Shown here: in pieces, positions 23,029-29,586 of the stretch | Position numbering within the stretch: the stretch's first letter is position 1 | How the letters are laid out: each line of letters begins with the position of its first letter | Assembly (NCBI RefSeq): GCF_006334915.2 | Contig: NZ_VDMA02000027.1 | Span: forward strand, 1-64,000 | Direction of reading: 5' to 3' | DNA length: 64,000 nucleotides | From: Microbispora catharanthi | GTDB lineage: Bacteria > Actinomycetota > Actinomycetes > Streptosporangiales > Streptosporangiaceae | Notes under the pieces: generated by a model | Databases searched by the model: none | What the model was told of the DNA's origin: nothing | Seen by the model: only the letters and a program-made list of their open reading frames with translations | Program-made: the position numbers and the translations under genes

Positions 23029-23970
23029 ATGACCCGGGAGCATGGGCGCGTCCCGCTGGTTTACAGCGAGGAGGTCGCGGACGCACTCGCCGAGAGGCGG
23101 CCGGTGGTGGCGCTGGAGTCGAACGTCATCACCCACGGCCTGCCCTATCCGGACAACGCCGCGACCGCGCGGAAGGTCGAGGACGCGGTCCGGGCGGGCG
23201 GCGCGATCCCGGCCACGATCTGCGTCGAGGGCGGCCAGATCAAGGTCGGGATGACGGACGAGGACGTCGAGCGGTTCGCCTCGACGCCCGGCATCCCCAA
23301 GGTCAGCAGCCGGGACCTGCCGGTGATCCTGGCCCAGGGCGGGCTCGGCGCGCTGACGGTGGCCAGCTCGGTGGTGGCGGCCGAACTGGCCGGCATCCCG
23401 TTCTTCTCGTCGGCCGGCATCGGCGGCGTGCACCGGGGCGCGGAGAAGACCATGGACGTCTCCTCCGACCTGATCCAGTTCACCCGGTCGAAGGTGGCCG
23501 TCGTCTGCGCCGGGGCCAAGAGCATCCTCGACCTGAACCTGACGATGGAGTATCTGGAGACCCACTGCGTGCCGGTGGTGTCGTACCGGTCGGACGACTT
23601 CCCCGCGTTCTACTGCGTCTCCAGCGGCATCCGCAGCCCGCAGCGGCTGGACGACGAGCGGGTGATCGCGCGGGCGGTGGAGAACCACTGGGCGCTCGGC
23701 AACAACAGTTCGTTCCTGATCACCACGCCGGTGCGGGAGGAGGACGCGATCGACGCGTCCGAGGTGGACGCGGCCATCGCCGGTGCGATGGCCGCCGCCG
23801 AGCGGGACGGCGTGCGCGGCAACGCGATCACCAAGTATCTGATGCGCGCCGTGGACGCGGCCACCGAGGGCCGGTCGTCCAAGGCGAACATGTCCGTGCT
23901 CGTCAGCACGGCGGAGGTCGGCGGGCGCCTGGCCGCCGCCCACGCGCGGTATCTCGAAGAGACCGCCTGA
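23029..23970 (+). CDS. indA: IndA/PsuG-type pseudouridine-5'-phosphate glycosidase (C-glycosynthase)
   Basis: A 313-residue protein of the PsuG/IndA family. The conserved blocks are [15 protein letters not shown] with Glu30, [17 protein letters not shown] with Asp147, [19 protein letters not shown] with the Schiff-base Lys164, and DDFPAFY. The blocks differ from housekeeping PsuG in places ([15 protein letters not shown] in place of ANPIPEED), as expected for a pathway enzyme. PsuG joins ribose-5-phosphate and a nucleobase reversibly through a C-C bond. Homologues sit in the indigoidine (IndA), minimycin, showdomycin and alnumycin (AlnA) clusters. It starts 9 bp after the NRPS stop, with GGGGCGA upstream, and is the last gene before a strong terminator. 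No HAD phosphatase (IndB-type) is encoded here. Confidence 0.9.
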   Translation: MTREHGRVPLVYSEEVADALAERRPVVALESNVITHGLPYPDNAATARKVEDAVRAGGAIPATICVEGGQIKVGMTDEDVERFASTPGIPKVSSRDLPVILAQGGLGALTVASSVVAAELAGIPFFSSAGIGGVHRGAEKTMDVSSDLIQFTRSKVAVVCAGAKSILDLNLTMEYLETHCVPVVSYRSDDFPAFYCVSSGIRSPQRLDDERVIARAVENHWALGNNSSFLITTPVREEDAIDASEVDAAIAGAMAAAERDGVRGNAITKYLMRAVDAATEGRSSKANMSVLVSTAEVGGRLAAAHARYLEETA

Positions 23971-23982
23971 TCCGAGCCCTGG

Positions 23983-24014
23983 ACCGCCCCGGAGCCTGCC
24001 CGCTCCGGGGCGGT
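23983..24014 (+). terminator. Strong intrinsic terminator after the NRPS/C-glycosidase operon
   Basis: A perfect 13-bp stem, ACCGCCCCGGAGC (23983-23995) with GCTCCGGGGCGGT (24002-24014), has a 6-base loop and is followed by TCGGCGTTTT. It lies 12 bp after the C-glycosidase stop. Confidence 0.85.
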
Positions 24015-24125
24015 TCGGCGTTTTGGGGGAGCCGTGTCCGAAAAATCAAGGGATAGCGCCGGGGCCGGTTCGCGCGGTACAAACATCCCACACATTTTTT
24101 CAGGGCTTGATACAAGGCGGGCCCG

Positions 24126-24157
24126 CGAGAGAGCGCTCTCTCGGCTGCGTACGCAGC
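24126..24157. promoter_or_regulatory. Two adjacent perfect palindromes (LacI-type operator candidate)
   Basis: CGAGAGAGCGCTCTCTCG (24126-24143) is an 18-bp perfect palindrome centred on GAGCGCTC, like LacI-family operators of actinomycetes (the CebR site TGGGAGCGCTCCCA shares the core). It is followed without a gap by GCTGCGTACGCAGC (24144-24157), a 14-bp perfect palindrome. Both lie just upstream of the ribosome binding site of the GH55-like gene, where a bound repressor would block transcription. Confidence 0.6.
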
Positions 24158-24173
24158 GGAAAGGACGAACCGT

Positions 24174-26084
24174 ATGACGACCCAGACTCCTGGCATGGGG
24201 AGTCCCAGGAGGCGGCGCTCCGGCCGCCGGTTGATCGGCCGGGCGTTCACGTTCGGTCTCGTGCTGACGACCGCCGTCGTGACGGCGGGAACGACGGCCG
24301 CCACCGCCGCACCGGCCCCGGCCCACGGAAACCACGGGAACGGAGGAGCCCCCGACCTCGGGCCCGACGTCACCGTCTTCGACCCCGGCATGCCGGTCGA
24401 CCAGATCCAGGCGACCCTGGACGCGGCGCACACGGCGCAGGTCGACAACGAGATGGGCGCCGAGCGCCACGCCTACCTCTTCAAGCCCGGCACGTACGGC
24501 ACCGCCGAGCACCCGCTCCAGATCAAGGTCGGCTACTACACCGAGATCGCCGGTCTCGGCGCCTCGCCCACCGACGTCGTCATCAACGGCAAGGTCGAGG
24601 TCTACAACCGCTGCCTGGAGAACAACGGCACCGGCAACTGCCTCGCGCTCGTCAACTTCTGGCGCACGCTGTCGAACCTGTCGGTCAACATCAACGCGGC
24701 GGGGCAGGACGGCTGCCGCCAGACGGCGAACTTCTGGGCCGTCTCCCAGGCGGTCTCCATGCGCCGCCTCAACGTCAGCGGCGGCACCCTGTCGCTGATG
24801 GACTACTGCACCGCCGGCCCGCAGTACGCCAGCGGGGGCTTCATCGCCGACTCCCGGCTGCCGTCCGTCACCAACGGTTCCCAGCAGCAGTGGCTGACCC
24901 GCAACACCGAGATCGCCGGGTGGTCCAACGGCGTGTGGAACCAGGTCTTCTCGGGCGTCGTCGGCGCGCCGGACGAGTCCGGCTTCCCGAACCCGCCCTA
25001 CACCACGGTGGAGAACACCCCCGTCAGCCGGGAGAAGCCCTACCTGTACGCCGACGCGCAGGGCGGGCTCAACGTCCGCGTGCCCGCCGCGAGGAAGAAC
25101 ACGCGCGGCGTCTCGTGGGCGAACGGCATGACGCCGGGCCGCACGGTGCCGCTGTCGGACTTCTACGTCGCCAAGCCGTCCGACTCGGTGCAGGTCATCA
25201 ACAGCCAGCTCGCGCGCGGCAAGAACCTGCTGCTCACGCCCGGCGTGTACGACATCGCGCGGAGCATCGAGGTCAAGCGCCCCGACACGGTGGTCCTCGG
25301 CCTCGGGCACGCCACCCTCACCGCCGTACGCGGCGCGACCCCGATCGACGTCGCCGACGTCCCCGGCGTGGTCGTCGCCGGCGTCACCGTCGACGCGGGT
25401 CTCCAGAAGTCCCCCGTCCTGCTGCGGGTGGGCAGGGAACACGGCGGCCACCGGACCTCGGCGGACAACCCGACGACCCTGTCCGACGTGTACTTCCGGG
25501 TCGGCGGGCCGCACGTCGGCAAGACCGAGACCGCTCTCGAGGTCGACAGCGACAACGTGCTCATCGACCACACCTGGGTGTGGCGCGCCGACCACGGCGT
25601 CGAGGGCTTCACCGACACGCAGCGCTGGAACACCAACATCGGCCGCTACGGCGTCGTCGTCAACGGCGACCACGTGACGGCGACCGGCCTGTTCGTCGAG
25701 CACTTCCAGCGCTACAACACGGTCTGGAACGGCGAGGACGGCACGACGATCCTCTACCAGAACGAGCTGCCGTACGACCCGCCGACGCAGGCCGACTGGA
25801 TGAACGGATCCGTGGAGGGCTACGCCGGCTACAAGGTCGGCGACCGCGTGAAGAGGCACACCCTCTACGGCGCGGGCGTCTACGTCTTCAACCAGAACAA
25901 CCCGCAGATCCACACCGAGAACGGCTTCGAGGTGCCGCAGACCCCGGGCGTGCGGCTGCACCACATCATGACGGTCAACCTCAGCGCCGGGACGATCGAC
26001 CACGTCGTCAACGGCGTCGGCGACGCGGCCGACACGACCAAGGTCGGCGCGCCGCAGTACGTCGCGGACTACCCGGCCCAGTAG
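24174..26084 (+). CDS. Exported GH55-like right-handed beta-helix protein
   Basis: A 636-residue exported protein. A long signal peptide with RRRR and a hydrophobic core (AFTFGLVLTTAVVTAG) ends near residue 45. The body shows two pectate-lyase-like beta-helix halves (YLFKPGTYG ... GLGASPTDVVINGKVEV ... NLLLTPGVYDIARSIEV ... VVLGLGHATL), the architecture of glycoside hydrolase family 55 beta-1,3-glucanase relatives. Many actinomycete homologues are mislabelled coagulation-factor-type or adenylyl cyclase. The start ATG 24174 has GGAAAGGA upstream. Expression is probably controlled by the palindromes at 24126-24157, suggesting induction by a sugar. It follows the NRPS operon's terminator and is likely unrelated to it. 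Confidence 0.75.
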   Translation: MTTQTPGMGSPRRRRSGRRLIGRAFTFGLVLTTAVVTAGTTAATAAPAPAHGNHGNGGAPDLGPDVTVFDPGMPVDQIQATLDAAHTAQVDNEMGAERHAYLFKPGTYGTAEHPLQIKVGYYTEIAGLGASPTDVVINGKVEVYNRCLENNGTGNCLALVNFWRTLSNLSVNINAAGQDGCRQTANFWAVSQAVSMRRLNVSGGTLSLMDYCTAGPQYASGGFIADSRLPSVTNGSQQQWLTRNTEIAGWSNGVWNQVFSGVVGAPDESGFPNPPYTTVENTPVSREKPYLYADAQGGLNVRVPAARKNTRGVSWANGMTPGRTVPLSDFYVAKPSDSVQVINSQLARGKNLLLTPGVYDIARSIEVKRPDTVVLGLGHATLTAVRGATPIDVADVPGVVVAGVTVDAGLQKSPVLLRVGREHGGHRTSADNPTTLSDVYFRVGGPHVGKTETALEVDSDNVLIDHTWVWRADHGVEGFTDTQRWNTNIGRYGVVVNGDHVTATGLFVEHFQRYNTVWNGEDGTTILYQNELPYDPPTQADWMNGSVEGYAGYKVGDRVKRHTLYGAGVYVFNQNNPQIHTENGFEVPQTPGVRLHHIMTVNLSAGTIDHVVNGVGDAADTTKVGAPQYVADYPAQ

Positions 26085-26141
26085 TCACCCGCGTGGGCCG
26101 GGGTCCCCGATCGGACTCCGGCCCACCGTCGGCAGAACCGC

Positions 26142-26570
26142 TCACACGGCGTCGCCGGATTCGCAGCGCCGTCTGAGGCTCTCGGCCTCCGTGCGTACGA
26201 ACCTGCGGGTCCGGCCGCCCAGCAGCAGGCCCATCACAGGCGCCAGCGGTCCTGACTGGTCGATCCCGAGCAGGACCGACACCCCGCTCTCCCCGGGCGT
26301 GAGCACGTGCGTCCCGACCGTGGTGACGCCCCCGCCGGTCGCCCGCCAGGCGAAGGAAGCGCCCTCGGTGAACTCGGTCACCTGCCAGACCATCGGGGGA
26401 AGCCCCGGCTGCTTGATCCGGACTCGGCCGCCGAGGCTCAGCGGGCCGTCGCCGAGGGGCTCGACCGTGGTCATGGTGGGGGTGAACTCGGGCCATCTGG
26501 CGACGTCCGTCATGACCCGCCAGACCCGCTCCGCGGCGGCGTCGATGTCGACGCTGGTCTCGAACCGCAT
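26142..26570 (-). CDS. SRPBCC-family (polyketide cyclase/START-like) protein
   Basis: A 142-residue protein. The typical SRPBCC opening FETSVDIDAAAERVW, the helix WRVMTDVARWPEFTPTM and the beta strands VRIKQPGLPPMVWQVTEF lead to a C-terminal helix FVRTEAESLRRRC. The fold binds hydrophobic ligands in a cavity, and members range from aromatase/cyclases to stress proteins. The start ATG 26570 is chosen because the domain begins there. The longer open frame upstream is not protein-like. It is transcribed toward the GH55-like gene and lies downstream of the class F sortase gene on the same strand (70 bp apart). No ligand can be inferred. Confidence 0.8.
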   Translation of the reverse strand: MRFETSVDIDAAAERVWRVMTDVARWPEFTPTMTTVEPLGDGPLSLGGRVRIKQPGLPPMVWQVTEFTEGASFAWRATGGGVTTVGTHVLTPGESGVSVLLGIDQSGPLAPVMGLLLGGRTRRFVRTEAESLRRRCESGDAV

Positions 26571-26640
26571 GCCCGCCGTCACTCCCTCTTCGTCTCCGAC
26601 CCGATAGGCCCGGCGGCTCGTGCGAGAGCCGCGGACACCC

Positions 26641-27309
26641 TTACGATGATGCAGCCGTCCCCTGCGGTCGATCAACGGGGCGAGGGCCGGCGACGAGGTG
26701 GGCGTAGACGATGACATTGTCACGGTAGTGGCCACTGGCGGTGTCGAAGGCTCCGCCGCAGGTGATGAGGCGCAGGCCGGGGAACTTCACCATTCCGTAG
26801 ACCTTGCGGGTGGGGAAGCGGTCCTTCGGCACGCTCTCCAGGGAATCCACCTCGAAGATCGCCTGAGTGCGGTCCTTCCTGGAGATCCTCACCGTGTCGC
26901 CCGGCCGCAGGTCCCCGAGCCGGAAGAAGACGCCGGGCCCCTTCTTCGAGTCGACGTGACCGGCGATGACCGCGGGGCCGGTCGACCCGGGTGACGGGCC
27001 GAGGCGGTACCACCCGGCCTCGTCGACCCTGTCGAGAGGCGGGACCTCCAGCGTCCCGTCCGGATTCTTGCCCAGCGTCATCAGCGTGGTCCGCACCCCG
27101 ATCCTCGGAATCTCCAGCATGACCGGGGGTGACGACGACAGGGCGCGTGCGGTGGCCTTCGGATGCGCCCGGGGGGCCGAGGCGCTGACGGGAGGCGCGG
27201 GCGGCGCCGCCTGACGGTCGCCGGAGCGCCCGGCGGCGACCGTTAAGGCGACCGTGACGGCGGCGGCCGCGGACAGGCCCAGAAGGGCGGCGACAGCGGC
27301 CCTGCCCAT
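26641..27309 (-). CDS. Class F sortase
   Basis: A 222-residue membrane-anchored transpeptidase. An N-terminal uncleaved signal/anchor (AAVAALLGLSAAAAVTVALTV) and a Pro/Ala linker precede the sortase barrel, with the class F features RIGVRTTL, GPAVIAGHVDSKKG (catalytic His118), LITCGGAFD (catalytic Cys184) and GHYRDNVIVYAHL (the Arg). Class F enzymes are widespread in actinobacteria. It is divergent from a GT2 glycosyltransferase whose partner is a 54-residue membrane protein, and such small proteins can resemble sorting-signal substrates. I see no LPXTG substrate in the window. Confidence 0.88.
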   Translation of the reverse strand: MGRAAVAALLGLSAAAAVTVALTVAAGRSGDRQAAPPAPPVSASAPRAHPKATARALSSSPPVMLEIPRIGVRTTLMTLGKNPDGTLEVPPLDRVDEAGWYRLGPSPGSTGPAVIAGHVDSKKGPGVFFRLGDLRPGDTVRISRKDRTQAIFEVDSLESVPKDRFPTRKVYGMVKFPGLRLITCGGAFDTASGHYRDNVIVYAHLVAGPRPVDRPQGTAASS

Positions 27310-27448
27310 TTCATCACCGTTCCCGCGCTGAAATCTCCCGGCACATCTTATGTCGCTTTGATGTCAACCAGTCACCCCCGTCACGCGTGTAACCTTCTGG
27401 AAGTAGTCACCACAATGCGGCGGTTTGCTGGGAGCTGGACGGTTTTAA

Positions 27449-28681
27449 GTGGTTCAGTCGGAAATTCTGACCAGGCCGCCGGAGACCGGGCGCGGTCACG
27501 GGCCCGATGCCGGACACCGCGGACATGCCGCCGGGCCGGTCCGCCCGGGAAACCTCGCGGAGGTCCGCACGGGCCGGCACCGGGCCGTGAAGGGCGCCGA
27601 CGGCAAGCGGGATCTCCCGGAGGTCGACCCCTCGCGCATGCACGTCACCGTGCTGGTCCCGGCACACGACGAAGAGGACCAGATCGCCGAGACGATCACG
27701 TCGCTGCACGGCCAGCGGCGCAGGCCCAACCGCGTCATCGTGATCGCGGACAACTGCACCGACAGGACCGCGGACATCGCACGCGCGCACGGCGCCGAGG
27801 TGATCAAAACGGTCGGCAACCGCCACAAGAAGGCGGGCGCGCTCAACCAGGTGCTCGAAGTTCTGCTGCCCCAGCTGGGGTCCCGGCATGCCGTACTGGT
27901 CATGGACGCGGACTCCGCGCTGGATCCCGGTTTCATCCACCACGCCGTCCTCCGGCTGGCCACCGGCGAACTGGCCGCGGTGGGAGGCACCTTCACCGGC
28001 AAGCCGGGCGGCGGACTGGTGGGCATGTTCCAGCGCAACGAGTACGCGCGCTACGCCCGGGACGTGCGGCGACTGCACGGAAAGGCGCTGGTGCTCACCG
28101 GGACGGCGACGCTGTTTCGCGCGCTCGCGCTCAAGGAGGTCGTCAGGGCCCGCCGCGGCGGTCGTCTCCCCGGCCGCGACCAGGTGTACGACGTGCGCGT
28201 CCTGACCGAGGACAACGAGCTCACCCTGGCGCTGCTGCATCTGAGGTTCCGCATCCTGTGTCCTGCGGAGTGCACGCTCACCACCGAGGTCATGGAGACC
28301 TGGAAGGACCTGTTCAAGCAGCGGCTGCGGTGGAAGCGGGGGGCGCTGGAGAACCTCACCGACTACGGCTGGACGCGGGTCACGTTCGCCTACTGGGGCC
28401 GCCAGCTCCTGTCGCTGGTCGGGATCATTGTGATCTTCGCGTACCTGGGCGCCACGGCCTGGTCGATCGCGGTCACGGGCACGCTCGACTTCCATCCGCT
28501 CTGGGTGGCGGTGACGGGCGTCTTCATGGTCGAGCGGATCGTGACCGTACGGAGCAGGGGCGGCGTGCAGATGGCCGTCGCCGCCCTGCTGGTCGTCGAA
28601 ATGATCTTCGATGTCTTCCTGCAGATCACGCAGGCGAAAGCATTCTGGGACGCCGCCTGGCGTCGGGAAAGGAAATGGTGA
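27449..28681 (+). CDS. Membrane-bound family 2 glycosyltransferase
   Basis: A 410-residue processive-type GT2. After a poorly conserved, basic N-terminus of about 60 residues come HVTVLVPAHDEEDQIAET, the nucleotide/metal motif VLVMDADSALD, TEDNELTLALL and QRLRWKRGALE (the QxxRW block), then about three C-terminal membrane helices. This is the hyaluronan/cellulose/chitin-synthase-like plan, so it probably polymerises or exports a glycan at the membrane. GTG 27449 has no good ribosome binding site. An in-frame ATG at 27640 right before the catalytic domain is an alternative. It is coupled to the 54-residue membrane protein gene downstream and divergent from the sortase. Confidence 0.85.
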   Translation: MVQSEILTRPPETGRGHGPDAGHRGHAAGPVRPGNLAEVRTGRHRAVKGADGKRDLPEVDPSRMHVTVLVPAHDEEDQIAETITSLHGQRRRPNRVIVIADNCTDRTADIARAHGAEVIKTVGNRHKKAGALNQVLEVLLPQLGSRHAVLVMDADSALDPGFIHHAVLRLATGELAAVGGTFTGKPGGGLVGMFQRNEYARYARDVRRLHGKALVLTGTATLFRALALKEVVRARRGGRLPGRDQVYDVRVLTEDNELTLALLHLRFRILCPAECTLTTEVMETWKDLFKQRLRWKRGALENLTDYGWTRVTFAYWGRQLLSLVGIIVIFAYLGATAWSIAVTGTLDFHPLWVAVTGVFMVERIVTVRSRGGVQMAVAALLVVEMIFDVFLQITQAKAFWDAAWRRERKW

Positions 28682-28683
28682 AC

Positions 28684-28848
28684 ATGTACAACAACCCACC
28701 CATCGGGGGCGTCGCGGCGGGCTTCGGCGGTGCGGCGCTGACCGCCCCGTTCGTGGGCTGGAACGCGCTCTGGATCGCCCTGGGCCTGTTCACGCTGGTC
28801 TCGGCAGCGGTGGCGGTCAAGCGGATCATCCCGAAGCGCGGGGCCTGA
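28684..28848 (+). CDS. Small membrane protein downstream of the glycosyltransferase
   Basis: 54 residues: MYNNPPIGGVAAGFGG, then a hydrophobic helix (about residues 27-45) and the basic tail KRIIPKRGA. The start ATG 28684 follows GGAAATGG, and an in-frame ATG at 28675 overlapping the GT2 stop is an alternative. A short extracytoplasmic head, one helix and a positive tail resemble a free-standing cell-wall sorting signal, and a class F sortase gene is divergent from the GT2 gene. However, the expected LPXTG-like pentapeptide before the helix is not evident (the region reads ALTAPFVGW). It may be a GT2 subunit instead. Confidence 0.65.
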   Translation: MYNNPPIGGVAAGFGGAALTAPFVGWNALWIALGLFTLVSAAVAVKRIIPKRGA

Positions 28849-28875
28849 CCCACCCCGCCCCCTCCGTAGAGCGCT

Positions 28876-28937
28876 GGGCCGGCCGAACGCCGGCTCAGCG
28901 CCCGCCGGGCCGGCCGAACGCCGGCTCAGCGCCCGCC
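28876..28937. repeat. Perfect 31-bp tandem duplication over the end of the response-regulator gene
   Basis: Two identical 31-bp units lie head to tail at 28876-28906 and 28907-28937, each starting GGGCCGGCCGAACGCCGG and ending AGCGCCCGCC. Each can fold through GCCGGC inverted repeats, so the block probably acts as a terminator between the converging small membrane protein gene and the response regulator. The second copy contains the stop codon of the regulator (28926-28928). Confidence 0.8.
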
Positions 28938-29585
28938 GGGCAGGCCGGCGCCGAGCCCGGCGTCCCTGGCCCGGGCCACCGCGGCGGCCCGGTCGCCGAC
29001 GCCGAGCTTGCCGTACACCGAGCTGACGTAGTTGCGGACCGTCTTGTCCGAGACGTAGAGCCGGGAGGCGATCGCGGCGTTCGACAGCCCGCGCGCCATC
29101 AGGTCGAGGATCTCGACCTCGCGCTCGGTGAGCTCGGGCAGGACGGGGTTGGCGACGGGCCGTCGGGACTCGGCGCCGACGAGCCCGGCGAGCGCCCGGG
29201 CGGCGTTCCGGCCGAAGTAGGCGCCGCCGTCCCGACACGCCTCGAGCGCCCGCAGGATCTCGGCCCGGCCCGCCCCCTTGAGCAGATAACCGCGCGCGCC
29301 CGCGCGTACGGCCGCCGCCAGCGACTCGTCGGACTCCAGCATCGTCAGCACCACGACGGCAACGTCCGGAAGCTCCGCCCGCAACCGCCCCGTGGCCTCC
29401 ACGCCGTTCATGACCGGCATGTGAAGGTCCATCAGGACGACGTCGGGCGCGAGCCGGACCGCCAGTTCGACGGCGGCCGCGCCGTCACCCGCCTCGCCCA
29501 CGACCGTCACGTCGGGACGGCCGGACAGCGCCGCGATCAGCCCCTCGCGGTACATGGGGTGGTCGTCCACGATCAGCACGCGCAT
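28926..29585 (-). CDS. NarL/LuxR-type response regulator
   Basis: A 219-residue DNA-binding regulator. The receiver domain has MRVLIVDDHPMYREGL, phospho-acceptor Asp53 in VLMDLHMPVMNG, and a conserved Lys in RGYLLKGAG. The LuxR-type HTH is LTEREVEILDLMARGLSN through VSDKTVRNYVSSVYGKLG. ATG 29585 lies 1 base after the TGA of the histidine kinase gene, so the two are translationally coupled. The C-terminus is encoded by one copy of the 31-bp tandem repeat. The likely targets are itself and the divergent membrane protein gene at 31728, which is inference. Confidence 0.92.
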   Translation of the reverse strand: MRVLIVDDHPMYREGLIAALSGRPDVTVVGEAGDGAAAVELAVRLAPDVVLMDLHMPVMNGVEATGRLRAELPDVAVVVLTMLESDESLAAAVRAGARGYLLKGAGRAEILRALEACRDGGAYFGRNAARALAGLVGAESRRPVANPVLPELTEREVEILDLMARGLSNAAIASRLYVSDKTVRNYVSSVYGKLGVGDRAAAVARARDAGLGAGLPGGR

Positions 29586-29586
29586 C

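Noticed and set aside
18958-23943. A minus-strand open frame of about 1,660 codons opposite the NRPS and IndA genes
   Set aside because: It is the antisense image of high-GC coding sequence: rich in Arg, Gly, Ala, Val and His, with no domain, signal or ribosome binding site. The plus strand carries clear NRPS and PsuG motifs.
23610-26003. A minus-strand frame of about 800 codons opposite the GH55-like gene
   Set aside because: Runs of Val, Gly, Asp and His without any domain. The plus strand has a signal peptide and beta-helix pattern.
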